Shown: positions 46,177 to 58,303 of the stretch, piece after piece | Numbering within the stretch: the first letter of the stretch is position 1 | Layout of the letters: the number at the start of each line of letters is the position of its first letter | Assembly (NCBI GenBank): GCA_949316235.1 | Contig: OX438743.1 | Location: forward strand, 17,295,771-17,359,770 | Reading direction: 5' to 3' | Length of the DNA stretch: 64,000 nucleotides | DNA from: Oegoconia quadripuncta | Lineage: Eukaryota; Arthropoda; Insecta; Lepidoptera; Autostichidae | Notes under the pieces: generated by a model | Databases searched by the model: none | The model's input: the letters and a program-made list of their open reading frames with translations, nothing else | What the model was told of the DNA's origin: nothing | Program-made: the position numbers and the translations under genes

Positions 46177-46526
46177 CTGCCTCCGTAGCTAAATGTAAGA
46201 ATCGGATCGGAGTTCGATCCCCAGCGGAGTACGTGGTTAGTACTCGGTTTGGTTGATGGTGATGCGCTTTAAAATTGTCCGCCTGGCTGGCTACTACCAT
46301 CTTATCTAAGTCTGCCCCCAAACAGCAATGTAAATAGCATTGTTGTGTTCCGGTTGTCAGATATAAGATAGCCAGTCCCCCAAATAAGATTTTTTTTTAT
46401 GATTGACTGGATTCGCTTTTGACCACATTTAAGATGTACGGGTCAAGACGCTTCCATCTACGGCCTTATCTTCACTTAACATCAGGTGTGTTTGAGGTCA
46501 AGAGCAAACCTGTAGTCATAAAAAAA
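46177..46526 (+). repeat. SINE family A copy with a 45-bp insertion
   Basis: Head (partly deleted), body and poly(A) in order. About 46390-46434 ('ttttttttatgattgactgg...cacatttaag') is foreign to the family and resembles the reverse of a LINE tail. Confidence 0.75.
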
Positions 46527-47759
46527 GTTTTCGAGAATAAAACTGTACTATCATTGTTTTGTACTGTAGGTTCATTGTTTTGAATCATTTTTGTTTTAGC
46601 CATAAAACTGTATACTAATCAAGAGTACTAACAATAATTTAGCTTATTTATAAACCGTTTGGAATCCAGAACGATAGTGTTCGTCATCTATAACCTATTT
46701 CTCTATAACCCTCAACAACTCCTTAATTCATTCTCCGTAGTTCACTCGTGATTCATTCAAACAAAGTTCCAAAGATGGCACTGAACGCGATGCCTCAGCT
46801 AAACCAGCGTCACATCGCTAGTCAGCGCATTAATTACCAACAATTGATGAAGGAACGTGTGTGTTACATAGGCGCCGTCTATTAGTGAACAAAAGGCGCC
46901 TATGCGGAAGGTTTGAAAAAGTTCTAAGCCTTAAGAGAGTTTATTCCGTCAAGAGGCGATTTCTTTTTAAATTACAGAATAAATAAAAAATCGCTCTGAC
47001 CTGCACTCGAGTAGCCTAAAAGCTAATTATGAATATACATAAATAGCATTCAATACTGAACATACGAGTAACCATCTCTTATTACGCGACGCAAGGGGGC
47101 TGGTGATCGCATATTTTTGAGAGCTCCAAGCCAATGATGCTGCTGTCCATCACTGGTGTATGTTGTTATGATGACGATCCCTCAATCACCTTTTACGTCA
47201 TCAATGGGAAGAGACGGGTTCGTCCGATTCTACTTTGCCGAGAACCATGCGGTCAAGTGTTTATCTTTAGTCACTGTTTATTTAAATACATCGCGTTTTT
47301 TGTGGTAAACAGTCTAATTTTGAAACTCTGTTGAAGTTAAACGTTGAATTAATTTTGATTGTTTAGTTGGTATTTGGTATCAATGAAATTTAAAGAGGCG
47401 CCATATTGTTCGATGTTTGTTCGACAGTTCGTGGAGGGTCATTCAAAGTTGATTTATTCTCATAATTGGTGCGAGCTTTCACAATTCGGGCGTAAACAAA
47501 ACTTTGTCAAAAGAGTGTTTCTAAAGGAGATTTATCAAATAATGCCCTCAATACCCATTTATAACTTAAGTGTTACATTGAATGCTGCTGGGTTAGACAG
47601 CCTTTCGAACGTTACACCATAACTTCTCATCGCCAATTCCACAATGTCGAAGAACGACTATTCAATGTGTACTTCAAATAATGAGTGTGATACACTTAAT
47701 GCATGAACAATGTGTTACCAGTGATGGAAGAATCTATGGAACTATGGAGTAAGCACTGC
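46527..47759. other. Gene-free stretch with repeat scraps
   Basis: A 10-bp inverted pair 'cataggcgcc...ggcgcctatg' lies at about 46868-46906. About 47120-47240 resembles the 'ccttttacgtcatcaatggg' repeat type. The 87-codon frame 47359-47622 shows no family. Confidence 0.4.
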
Positions 47760-48235
47760 GCTCGAAGATCTTAATCGAGTATCTCAACAGGTGGACATAG
47801 ATAAAACTATGGCGTATGCCCGTATCGTGTCCAAACCCATAACACTTAGTAACTCCATTCTCGAAGTTGTAGACGATTAGGACAAGAGACCCCTCAAGGT
47901 TACGCAGCGAGCAATGGAGAAGGCGATCCTCGGTGTTTCACTCCGATGTCGTCACTGACATAGCCCAACAGATTAGTAAGTTGAGTACTTTAGGTCATTA
48001 TAATTTTCGCCATTGACTCGAAAAGAAGAAGAAGTAAGTTGAAGTGGCAGTGGGTAAGACACATCGTTCGAAGAACTGGTGGCCGGTGTGGCCTTTAATT
48101 CTTGAGTGGAGACCACCCACTGGCATCCACAAGGTGGACGCACGACCTAGTGAAGTCGCTAGACGGTGGTAGCTTCCAACCTTTGAAAGTCTACGGGGGA
48201 GGCCTATATTAACAGTGGACATCCTATGGGTGATG
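47760..48235 (+). pseudogene. RTE-like LINE reverse transcriptase, C-terminal fragment
   Basis: Words in order: 'NSILEVVDD' (about 47850), 'KVTQRAMEKAILGVSLR' (about 47898-47948), 'KLKWQWVRHIVRRTGGR' (48035 on), 'STRWTHDLVKSLDGG' (48124 on) and 'QWTSYG' (about 48210) before a (GAT)n tail. This is the C-terminal order of the RTE-like family. A stretch between 'VDD' and 'KVTQ' is deleted, and about 55 bp are inserted near 47980-48035. Stops and shifts show that it is dead. Confidence 0.65.
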
Positions 48236-48549
48236 CATTGATGATGACACGTAATGAACTTATATAGGACGAGCTTCTACTCGCGAGTCCGCTTACTGAT
48301 AAGAAGGTTATATGTAATTACTTCAGATATCCTATGTATGTCGAGCGCGTTATCATCGTCCTATCTTCATCCCACTTTAGTTGTTCACACATTCCATACA
48401 TCTTTTCCTTGGCCTACACCTGCTCTTGTCCGTCCACTTTCATATTTATCACACTCTTCGTTACACGGAATACTTCCCGTCACGTAACATGTCCATACCA
48501 CGTCAGCCTTTTACTTCCAAAATTTCAGTCACTGGTGCTACTGTCACAC

Positions 48550-48711
48550 GTCAGAACGTAGGTCCTCCCTGCTGCCGAGGAAGGTCGCCGAGGGCTTTTA
48601 GTGGGTAGGACCGCTCCGATCTGGAGCGGGGAGTCCCACATATCCCCGCCGCTGAGCCCCGTCGGCGGTGGGTTGAACGCGTAAATGCGTTTCCCCTCGA
48701 CAAAAAAAAAA
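48550..48711 (+). mobile_element. GC-rich LINE 3' end with poly(A)
   Basis: Contains 'gggcttttagtgggtagg', 'ggggagtcccacatatcc' and 'gcgtaaatgcgtttcccctcgac', then ten A (48702-48711). Same family as the reverse copy at 39186-39562. The left border and target-site duplication are unclear. Confidence 0.65.
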
Positions 48712-49984
48712 GGTACTCATTATTAAATTAGTTAATTCTATTTACTCTACACATCTACTCTACTCTGTACACACTACACTCTGCAGTGGCCCTACACTCA
48801 AATCTCTACAATACGACAGTCCAGGAACGGCAAATATTTCAACCATTTAAAAAATATTACACAATTTTAAAAGGAATTTTACATATTCCACGAAGACTCC
48901 ATTCAATATTACTGGATATCTATTTCAATTTTTATTTATCCGATATTCAACATTGGAATATGAGATGCGATCCACACCTGCCCCGGACGTCTCGATATCC
49001 GTAGCTACCCAACGTTCGATTTGGTTATGGCTCGGATTTGATGTTTACTGAAGACGACGTATGATAACTTTGTATATTGTGTATGTATGTAGCATTGCCC
49101 GCAGGCTTATGTGAGTGTGATGAATAAGGTAGCCAGTATCAGGCTTTTATTTAGCTTTACCAGTCTTGATGTCTGCCTGTCTGTTATCAAATATTTCAAT
49201 TTAAATTTCACTCATTATGATCGTCGACGTATCCGGCTTAGGGTAATACTGTGGCGTTTAGACTGCGGTTCAGCCATATACCTACGAAACACTTCTACCA
49301 CATGATGGGTAGAGCTGTGTAATCATTATGTGACGTGTGTAATCGCTCAGACGATCTATATCACCAATTGCTGGAGTTTGGTCCAACAGCAGTCTACAGA
49401 CCATTTCATTTAAAGAATGATAACGGCCTTCGGAGATATAAACTTGTTACTGAGTCAGCCAATGTCGGACGAAGCGAAAGAACTTTCTAAGTTTCATCTC
49501 AGGTCCTTACATACACATTGTAAGCACTAAACATGTTTATACCTATGAGGCTTACATGAGCAATAAATTTGTGCTCCAAGCCTTGCTAAAAATTAAACTT
49601 GATCGTCAACCGACAAAAAAACCATTACTGAATATTTCTCGTAGTGAGCGATTTGCTTTACTAGATCCCGATATAGACCTGGCCAATAATCTACTAAGAT
49701 TCTCATCACCATGCTGAGCCTACGCCATTATGTTTACGATCCCATAGTCGTCTTTGACATCCACGGGAAGAGAGCTTAAGTCCATTCTATTACTAAATTT
49801 GACTTACTTGTGGTATTCAATCGCTCTGTACTTTTGTATACACATGTATGCAAAAGCACAGAGCCCACTACAAAACAGTACAAAAGTACAAATCATTGAG
49901 AACTGGGGTGACTTTGATAGATAGAATCAGGTGTAATTAGGGAGTTATACAGTATGAAACTTCGTTCATCTTTGAGTCTTCACT
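48712..49984. other. Gene-free stretch
   Basis: Several frames of 60-75 codons (48786-49004, 49111-49305) without known motifs. A 40-bp near-palindrome lies at 49823-49862 (CTCTGTACTTTTG...CAAAAGCACAGAG). Confidence 0.45.
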
Positions 49985-50245
49985 CAGTGACAAAGATTGA
50001 AAAAGGTATGCTAAGATTGTTTGGATACGTGGAGAGGATGAATGAAAGAAGACATACGACATAGATATACGAAGCGTAGTGTTGGTACAGCGAGACCACG
50101 GTGAACGTACCATGATCAAATCGCGGACGTCTTCAAGAAATGTCATGTCAAAAGTACCCTAAACCGACGAGCATGTACACCGAGTCAGGATCACAGCCAG
50201 TGAAAGTCAGTGGTCTCTGTTTACCTTACGGGAAGCAGGCATGCT
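49985..50245 (+). pseudogene. LINE reverse transcriptase C-terminus, second RTE-like subfamily
   Basis: Translation gives 'KIEKGMLRLFGYVERMNERR' then, after stops and a shift, 'KYPKPTSMYTE' and 'VSGLCLPYGKQA'. The family word order is 'MLRWFGHVERMNE-RLTKQIY', '(S)TRNRRAC', '(W)RSVVSAYPSGKQA'. This is the C-terminal domain of a LINE subfamily distinct from the 'LKWQWAGH' copies above. No catalytic part. Confidence 0.6.
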
Positions 50246-50584
50246 TTTATGTAAAGTGTCATTCTATAGAACTAGCTAACTATGTAAACAAAAGACGATC
50301 TCAGATCTCTCTCATGCCTACTTGTTTTTTATTTTCGGTATTTTATTATTCGAAATGATTTGACATAAGTAAAGGAGTAAGTAAGAGTCTAGCCCATCAC
50401 TAGTAAATTCATCATTCAGAGACAATTTCAATATTGCGGTTTGTCTACATAGTTAGCAAGTTCCATAGAATGTTAGTTTATGTATGTGTAAGTCGGATGA
50501 TAATGCAATATAATGGTGACATTGAGGAGGTGACCATCGGAACTCTGTAATAAAAACATTATACTCCATCAAGTTTGATCGTTG

Positions 50585-50866
50585 AATGAAGATGAGGTCG
50601 AAGGTGGAAGCGTAGTGACCCGGAAACCCCAACACATTTGGGGGACTGGCTATCTTATCTCTGACAAACGGAACACAACAATGCTATTAACATTGCTGCT
50701 TGGCGGCAGATTTAGATAGGATGGTGGTAGCTAGCCAGGCGGACATTTAAAATGCCCTACCACCAACCAAACCGAGTAGGTACTTAAACATGTACCCCGC
50801 TGGGGATCGAACCCGCGACCTCCGAATCGTAAACCCAATGTTGTTTACATTGAGCCACGGACGCGG
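50585..50866 (-). repeat. SINE family A copy, reverse, no tail
   Basis: Well preserved from 'gaagatgaggtcgaaggtgg' to the head 'gagccacggacgcgg'; the 3' tail is missing. The plus-strand frame 50790-51110 starts inside it and is a shadow. Confidence 0.8.
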
Positions 50867-51990
50867 AATAGACGCAATAATCGGTTGTTCACACTTTGTG
50901 TTCCACCCTGTGTATAGTTGTCATTCCGGGCGTATTTATGTTATGAGGAATGTTTTAAGAGTTTTCTTGGAAATCCATTTCGTCGTATTACCTCAGCAAG
51001 CATTAAGTCATAACAGGTTATTCCTGGAATTTAATTATCTGGCAATTAGTGGATGCCGCATCGTTTTCGTCTTACAGCCCAGTTACCATTTGTCTTCAAT
51101 TTTCGTATAAATTTAATTTAAAACTCCGAGAAAAGCAAGCGAAATAAATAATAATTTCATATTTATAAAAATACCAAGTTTATTCCCAACAGAAATAAGA
51201 CCTCGCCGAAGATAAGTTCACAAAGAAAATCGACTTTCATAAATATTCAGAAGCCCAGCTTTTTTCTTGTTACTTCCCTTTGACGTTTAAAATTCAATTA
51301 AGCGAGAATTTAAAATTGATACTTACCATTACAGTGTTAGCGACGGTAACTCTCTAGTTCTGTTTTAACTTGGAAATTTATAAGGCGGGAAACAATTATT
51401 TTATTTAAGTCTCATTCGTAATAATCTTCCCTTTCCTTATAACAGAAAAAAAGAGAATTTAGTCCAACTGAATCGTTCTAAATTATTCAGGTGACATTAA
51501 ATTACCTTTTTTGCATTATTTCATAAAGAGCCTTGTCCCAGTTGGAGCTCAGATTTGGCATAGATATTGGGTTCTTGGCTGTGTTTAAATGTCTTGGATT
51601 ATTTGTAGTGTAACAAATAGTTTATAGACTAAACCGACCGTGTTAAAAGCTAAATGTCTTCGAAACTACTTAACTGATTTCCGTCAAATATGGCTAGGAA
51701 TCAATCCTTAAATAGAAAAAAAATAAAATTTGGAAAACCTTCGATAGACAGATACACCAAAAATATGTGTTGTAAGCTCTATATCTTCGAAAGGGCGTAA
51801 CCGATTTTCATCAAACATGTCTAAAAAACTTTTCCCTCGTTTAGTCATTACTCCACCGACAAGAGCATAGCTCTTAAATTAAAGAAGAAAATAAGTTCTA
51901 CATTAAAAATACTGTTAAAAACTAGCTTTTAATGCTGTATCATGATTATTATCAAATAATATTATTCTAGTACAAAGACGAGTAACATAA
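50867..51990. other. Gene-free stretch with a repeat at 51640-51890
   Basis: 51640-51840 carries the 'cttcgaaactacttaactg' and 'ccgattttcatcaaacatg' phrases also seen at 34877-35084. 51843-51890 ('actccaccgacaagagcatagc') is the reverse of a segment near 36540-36590. Confidence 0.45.
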
Positions 51991-52863
51991 AGTTCATCAA
52001 GGAGTCCAGTGGAAATCTTCTGGTTCCATTTTCAGACCCTTATCGTCATGTGTAATGGAAAGTCTCATGGCAAGAAAACGATCAAGCCCAAATTCGATTA
52101 TCTTGCCATTCGCCATCAAGGAGTTCCAGTTCCTACCACCACTACCTACTCCGGATGGTGGGTATCACCGCAAGTCCTGCGGATAACTGGTCTCGCTCTC
52201 TTCTTCTCCGCTGGCAAGTACGCATGCTCTGTGTGGAGTCGTTCTGCTCATTCGAAACAGGCAGATATAGCTCTGAACGAAAATTGCCTGATCATAACGG
52301 GTTGCCTAAAACCGACTCCGGTACAGAAGCTGTATCCGCTGGCAGGAATTGCACCCCCAGATGTTCGGCGAGAAATTGAGATTTTGAGAGGGCTAAACTT
52401 GAGAGTGATGCTCGCCACGTGATGTATCCGTATTCAACAGTGCCCCAAAGACTCCAGAGTCGTAATGACTTCTTACGGTGCGTTGCTCCCATACAAGGTG
52501 TGGCTTCGGATGCTCGCTGCAGATTGTGGCGACAGAGAAACGCTTTTGCTTCGTTCCTTCCGCTCGAGGAGTCTCTTCCTCCTGGACACGATTTGCCATG
52601 GCCAACATGGAAAACCTTAAATCGGCTTCGGACTCAAGTTGGCCGCAGCAAAGATAATCTGTGCATGTGGGGCTTCTCCGATGGTGGGAGTGATCGGTGC
52701 GAGTACGGAGTCTCCCCGCAGACAATGAATATTGTCTTGCTCTGCGTGTCCTGACAGCTGCACCTTTGACGACCTCGTTGACGCCACAGAGATAGTGCTG
52801 TTAGAATGGCTAAGTTATGGTCCAATAAAATTTGCAACTTGCCTCGACTCGATAAGAAGAAGT
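51991..52863 (+). pseudogene. Non-LTR retrotransposon pol, C-terminal third, frameshifted
   Basis: Three successive frames carry one protein. Frame one (to 52422) has 'LALFFSAGKYACSVWSRSAH' and 'CLKPTPVQKLYPLAGIAPPD'. Frame two (52419-52754) has 'SLPPGHDLPWPTWKTLNRLR' and 'QVGRSKDNLCMWGF'. Frame three (from 52732) has 'CPDSCTFDDLVDATE'. This is the region after the RT palm of a widespread arthropod LINE, including the remains of its Cys-rich end (CEYG...CSACPD). Two frameshifts and the missing upstream part make it dead. The same 3' end occurs as an isolated insertion at 57382-57508. Confidence 0.75.
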
Positions 52864-53816
52864 CCCTACATCCCGGCTCCATCATCATATTCTCCTCCTC
52901 GACGGTACCATAATATTGCATTGTCACCGAACTTACATAAATATGCCAAATCTCAGCTCAATCAGATACCAGCAAGTGGTTGAAAAATGGTTTGCAAATT
53001 TTAAAACGGACAGCTTACATGCTTACAAACATTGCAAACTAAATCGACGCGTGCACTGAGATACGTCCAGATAAAGGCTGAACACACCACACACACAACG
53101 CCTTCAACCACATAAGACCCGTCGTTTATAGTAGGGGGTTAATATATTTTTAACTCACTTTGCGATGAAATTGACACCTTCCAATCCCATATCTCTACTC
53201 AATGTTTGTAATAAATATTAAGTAAGACCAATTTTATTGAAATTTTCGAGTTGCGACAGCGTACGCCTATTATAAACTTGGTGAAGACGAGACACAATGC
53301 CCATAGACAATATTGTTTTGGTTTGTAAAAAGAACTTTGGCACTTGGTAAATTGAGACTTGAAGAGGTAAGCAGGAGTTTTGAGAGCTTGTTTGCTTCAG
53401 ATCCGATTTCCTATTGCCATTTTCTTATTAATATAATGTACAGGCGCAATGGGAAGTGCTTTGTTTATGATTTTGAACAATGAGTTAAAAGGTAGAGAAG
53501 TGACATATTCTTAAGACTAATAAATGAATTAATAAATAAATATTTCGGACACTAACACCAATCATCTAGTCCCAAACTAAGCAACGCTTGTTAAGTTAAC
53601 GGACTTATGTTTCGTAACTATAAGTAAGAAGGTCACATGGGATTCGTTTTTTAATAGTCTACCTCTTTATCTCTACTTACTTTATCGGGATAAAAAATAT
53701 CGTATGTCTTAATCCAGGGTATATTCTACCTATTATACCAAATTTTATCCAAATCGTTCATCCCTTTCGCCGTGATTGAGCAATAAACAAACATCCAAAC
53801 TTTCGCATTTACAATA
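52864..53816. other. Repeat-rich, gene-free stretch
   Basis: 52880-53035 ('ccgaacttacataaatatgcc', 'gataccagcaagtggttgaa') recurs in reverse at about 56540-56720. 53041-53100 ('tgagatacgtccagataaag') recurs near 35137-35180. 53521-53605 is a reverse SINE family B tail ('ccaatcatctagtcccaaac'). 53680-53816 is the 'tatcgggataaaaaatatcg...cgcatttacaatatta' arthropod repeat, and the mariner is inserted at its very end. Confidence 0.55.
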
Positions 53817-54735
53817 TTAGGTCTTTACTTATGAAATTGCCGTTTTGTATGAAAAAATTTAAACGAATTTTTTTCATGTAATTTTTATTTGTATTAATCG
53901 AAGTAATCAGCCATATAATCAATGCATCTTTGCCAATGCAGTGGCAGTTTATTGATGCCCTTCTTAAAGAAATCAGCTGGACGGGAGGTAACAAATTCTT
54001 CAAAGGCATTTTGTACTGCCTCTCGGGTATTGAATTTTTTTCCTGCCAAGATGTTATCCAAATTCTGGAAAAAGTAGTAGTCTGTAGGTGCAAGGTCTAG
54101 TGAGTAGGGCGGATGACGGAGAGCTTGCAACCCCAGTTCTTGCAACTTGGAGACCGTCTGCTGTGCATTATGAGGTCGCGCGTTGTCGTGCAGGAGCAGC
54201 GGAGAGGAGCGATTGACCAATGCTGGTTGGAGATGTGCCAGCTTCTCCATCATTGTGTTCAGTTCTTCACAGTACACATCTGCAGTAATGCTCATCCCGT
54301 TTGGTAAGAAGCTGTGATGAATCACACCGGCGCTAGACCACCAAACAGTGAGACAAAGTCTTCGGACGACCGCGAGGTTCATTCTTCAGATCGAAATTCC
54401 CAGAACGGAAGCGAGCAAACCAATAACAGGTGGTGCGTTGGTTTGTAGTGTTAGCTCCGTAAACGTCGTTGATGTTGCGTGCCGCTTGTGCCGCGTTGCT
54501 ACCACGACGGTACTCATATTCCATAATTACTCGAATTTTTAACGTATACATGATGACGAAAAAGATTGAAATGCGATGAAAATGTAACACTAATCAATAA
54601 ACAAATGACTACTTTTGGAAAAGAATTCCATGTTTTTAAAATAAAATTAATTTGAAATTAGAATTCTTAGCCAAACAAAAATTATTTTGAAATGGCCAGT
54701 ACTGCAGAACGGCAATTTCATAGGTAAAGACCTAT
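53817..54735 (-). mobile_element. Internally deleted mariner element, 919 bp
   Basis: Terminal inverted repeats of about 30 bp (TTAGGTCTTTAC...GAAATTGCCGTT at the left, its complement at the right) flanked by TA at 53815-53816 and 54736-54737. It holds a transposase pseudogene on the reverse strand. Full-length mariners are about 1.3 kb, so roughly 0.4 kb is missing. Both ends look intact, so it could be mobilised in trans. A related solitary end is at 33728-33766. Confidence 0.85.
53894..54590 (-). pseudogene. mariner transposase, internally deleted and frameshifted
   Basis: The N-terminal piece (54590 to about 54350) carries 'RVIMEYEYRRGSNAAQAARN', 'INDVYGANTTNQRTT' and 'FRSGNFDLKNEPRGRPKT', the helix-turn-helix DNA-binding part typical of SETMAR-type mariners. 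After a junction near 54345-54375 the other frame gives 'CLTVWWSSAGVIHHSFLPNG', then LLLHDNARPH and 'PPYSLDLAPTDYYFF', ending 'WQRCIDYMADYFD'. From the D of HDNARPH to the D of PTDYYFF there are 34 residues (DD34D of mariner). The second helix-turn-helix and the first catalytic Asp lie in the deletion, so no active enzyme can result. Confidence 0.85.
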
Positions 54736-54737
54736 TA

Positions 54738-57371
54738 TTAGTTAGGTTAATCATTAAGTGGGTACACGGATTTGGACACACGTGTGTCCACTTTTCAGTT
54801 TAGGTAGGTATTGCGTAATAAATTATAATAATAAATGATATTTATTGTTTCTCACAGTACGTAGGGTAGGTATATGATCTAATATAAGCATTTAACAAAA
54901 TTCAGGTCCATAATATGCTATTTTACTTGTGAGAGACTGACAAATGCATTAGGAAAATAAACCTGTTTTCTGATTATCAGGCCCTCTTCCCTAGAAGCCG
55001 CAGGTAGGAACAATGTTATGTTATCGATACATGATTAAAAAAGTAAAATTGGGAACAATATATTATAAGGTCTAACAAAATTAACCCGACAAACGTTGCA
55101 GAGTGTATGTATAGGAAGTACCTATTACGAAAAAAAAAACATTAAAGTTAACAGATTTTATTGAAAAAATTAAATTTAGAAATGTAAATTTTATTATGGT
55201 TATCAATTAAAGGTAGCCAATTAGTTGACCCAGTCATACGCTTCGTGTGGCATCCCTCTTTTAGGGTCGCGGCTTAACAAGTACCTAACAACCATTCTGT
55301 GCGCGACTGTGCGATCCATTTCGATAAAGGTCACGAGATATCATTGGCTCCGCTCTTCACTATAGCATTAGAAGTACCTATACTAATCATTGTTTTGCTC
55401 TATGAGCAAGAAATGTTTACTCCGTCCCTCGATCCTGTGGTTTGATGAGGGTTTGATACAGATTTGGAGAGAGAACGGCTTAGGTAGTAATAATACTTCT
55501 CCAGACTATATGTAACTAAAGAAATAGATAATAATAACTATAAATTGTAAAATGTAAAAAAAACCGCAAGAACACTTTATCTAAGTCTGAAGACAAACAA
55601 GTGTAAAACACTAGGCCTGCGACGCAAGGTAGGTACGTATTTTGTATTATAAAGATACTAGCATGCCATAAAGTTTATTTTTGGGATCGCATTGCTAAGT
55701 TTCTAATACCTAACCGCCATCAATTACCTACAAACTTTGACGATTGCATGAATACTACTAAAACAATATAATACAGCTGTGAAAGTGGGTACGTACCTAA
55801 TAGCTTTTTTCGTTATTATAAAAGAAGCTGTTCAAAGAATTTCATACAAGCTACTCATTATATTTAAAGTACTTATTCATTATTTAATACTGACTTTTAT
55901 AATATTTAAACCTAATTATTTTTTTAAGAGAATTGTAATGAAAAATGAGAATCTGTAATTGGCATGACTTTGGCTTGTAAATTTTGTTTAATATTTTTTT
56001 ATAATGATGCTGTTGATTCTGTATTATCAATAGAATTCCCTAATTCTTGTTTAAAAAATATACCAATGTATGTCAAAGAGCTTTTTTCATTATTATAAAA
56101 GAAGCTGTTCAAAGAATTTCTTACAAGCTACACATTATGTTTAAAGTATCCATTCATTATTGTTTTTTATTTACGCGATTCTTTCAGAGATAAGCTGGGC
56201 GACTATGACTTTATTTTGCGTTTGGCTTTCTGAACGAATGAACGATTCAAGTAGTCATCAACGGCTTTTCAGATTAGCTTATTGGTTATTGGTCTCTCAG
56301 CAACCCTCTTTTGTCACATATCAATGATCTGCTTCAAGTGGGAACCTCTCGTTATGCAGACGAATTGTCTCTTCATTCACAACCAAACGAACGCTGAAGG
56401 CATCAAGGTGAATAGAATAGATAATTGAATTGTCCATAATATGATGCTGTAGTAAGGGCTCACATAATACCTCAATACCATGTTGATGATTTTAAAATAT
56501 CGATGTTTTTTTTTTCATTTGGGTTCGATTTTTCCTTTTTACAAGCTTTTAGTTAGCTTGCAATGTTCGTATGCAAATGATTTGTCCGTTACAAAATTTA
56601 CAAACCATTCTTCAACAATATTTCTTGCTGGTATCTGATGAAGCTGATATTTGGCATTATTTATGTAAGTTTGGTGATAATGTAATATTATGATACCATC
56701 GAGCTGGTCAGATGATGGACGAAATTAGGGATTGGAACTCGAATAGCAATAGTCGAATTTGAGTTAGTTTGTTTTGTTGCCACGAACGCTGAACACCTTG
56801 ATGGACTTTATGTAACTCGTCTTTGTAGTATTAGAATAATATGTGGTAATCATGATGGATTATTAAAAGCTTCTTTTTAAAAGTATTTTTAACGTAGAAC
56901 TTAAAACGTCTGTATTTTCTTCAACTTCAGAAACTTTATAAATGATGGTAATATATACCGACGTGATTCCATAAGTGTTCCCTTTTCGCTATTTTTGGAT
57001 AAAAATAGAGCATTTGGATCAGAAAATTCTAATTGTTACAAATTTCTATGCTTGATAACAAAGTTTCCACATACTCATGGAGGATTACACTTACCTTATT
57101 CAAAAAGTTGTCTGAATACCAAAAGGTCTGACCTTTATTTTGTCGGCTATCCGTAATTCCAATATACGTACTAAAAAGGTTGCAAATATTTCAACTCGGG
57201 TTCGGGTATTTGGGGATCATCAGGTAACTCCTTTCGGTGATCTGGTTGGTCTTTTCCTTTTAGATATTTAAGTAACATTAAAAAATAACCCTTAGCAGTT
57301 AATTTAATTAGATAACCATCTAAATATTTTAATGTTAAAATAATAAAATAGTTTGTATTTCTCTCCGCTTA
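54738..57371. other. Gene-free AT-rich stretch with local repeats
   Basis: An 18-bp perfect palindrome with a CACGTG core at 54773-54790. A direct repeat of about 85 bp ('agcttttttc.ttattataaaagaagctgttc') at 55802 and 56079. 56540-56760 is the reverse of the repeat at 52880-53035. No credible gene. Confidence 0.5.
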
Positions 57372-57381
57372 AATAACGCTT

Positions 57382-57508
57382 GTCATGCCCCGCGTGTTCT
57401 GACAGCTGCACCTTTGACGACTTCCTTAACGCCACAGACAGTGCTATTAGAGTGGCTAAGTTTTGGTCCAATAAAATTTGAAACTTGCCTCGACACGAAA
57501 AGAAGAAG
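57382..57508 (+). mobile_element. Dead-on-arrival LINE insertion, 127 bp, 10-bp TSD
   Basis: Carries the last codons of the LINE seen at 51991-52863 ('CSDSCTFDDFLNATDSAIRV', then 'AKFWSNKI' and stop) plus the short end 'cgacacgaaaagaagaag'. AATAACGCTT flanks it at 57372-57381 and 57509-57518. The element ends in GAA-rich sequence instead of poly(A). It is an extremely 5'-truncated target-primed insertion. Confidence 0.8.
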
Positions 57509-57999
57509 AATAACGCTTTAGAACTTTAAGGCCAAGTAAGACATCGCATACATTTTTGTGAGAAGAGTGGTGCCTGAAGAGGAAGAATAAGAGTCACAGT
57601 TAACCAGGATTCTCCATATTATCAAATGTGAAAGGGAGATAATGGTCCCTGGGACCAATTTCGGATTGGGACACAGTATATTAAAACTGATGATTAATTA
57701 GTGAGGATAGAGTTACAAAAAATTTTAATTGGGTTGACAAAAAAATTAGATTTGATTGACCTATAGAGATTTTATTCAACTAAATCCAAAAGGGCTATTC
57801 TTTATCTCCGGAATAATCATTATGATCTTCACTTAATTTATTCATCCAAAAACAGAATTATCCGAGTTGGTTCAAAAGTGGAGGGTTTTTTAAAAATATA
57901 TGTCAAAATGTTATTAACGCTTTATTGTTCACGCATATAAAAATATACATACCAAAATAAAAATACAAGGGCAAACTATGTCATTCGAATTATATTATT

Positions 58000-58260
58000 G
58001 GCCGAATGGTCCTCGACAGAATAGAATAGGACCAATCCTCCCTTCCCGTGGATGTCTAAAAGAGGACTTAACAATCGTCAACATACAAGCTTAGACCAAT
58101 AATGGACAGCAGTGTCCTTGGTTAGGAGCTCCCAGAAGAATCTGCGATCGTCAACTGGGTAGCTCAGCGTGACGAACAGAGGTAACCCTCCCATGCAAGG
58201 CGAGACAAAGCGCTCCGTGGGAGAGGCTTCTGTCTAGTAGTGAACTTTTACGTCTGATGT
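58000..58260 (+). repeat. Dispersed lepidopteran repeat, 'cccgtggatgtc' type
   Basis: 'cctcccttcccgtggatgtc' near the start, then 'atggacagcagtgtcc' and a late 'cgctccgtgggagaggcttc'. This recalls the common moth repeat around '(c)ccgtggatgtcgtaa'. Fragments of it also lie near 26535, 49750 and 61890. Confidence 0.5.
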
Positions 58261-58303
58261 AAATCTCGAGTATCTCTGAGGAATAAATTTCAGGACATCA
58301 AAA

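Noticed and set aside
50790..51110. 106-codon frame, and similar ones at 23457-23672 and 4174-4362
   Set aside because: All begin in or cross copies of SINE family A; the shared protein words are SINE sequence.
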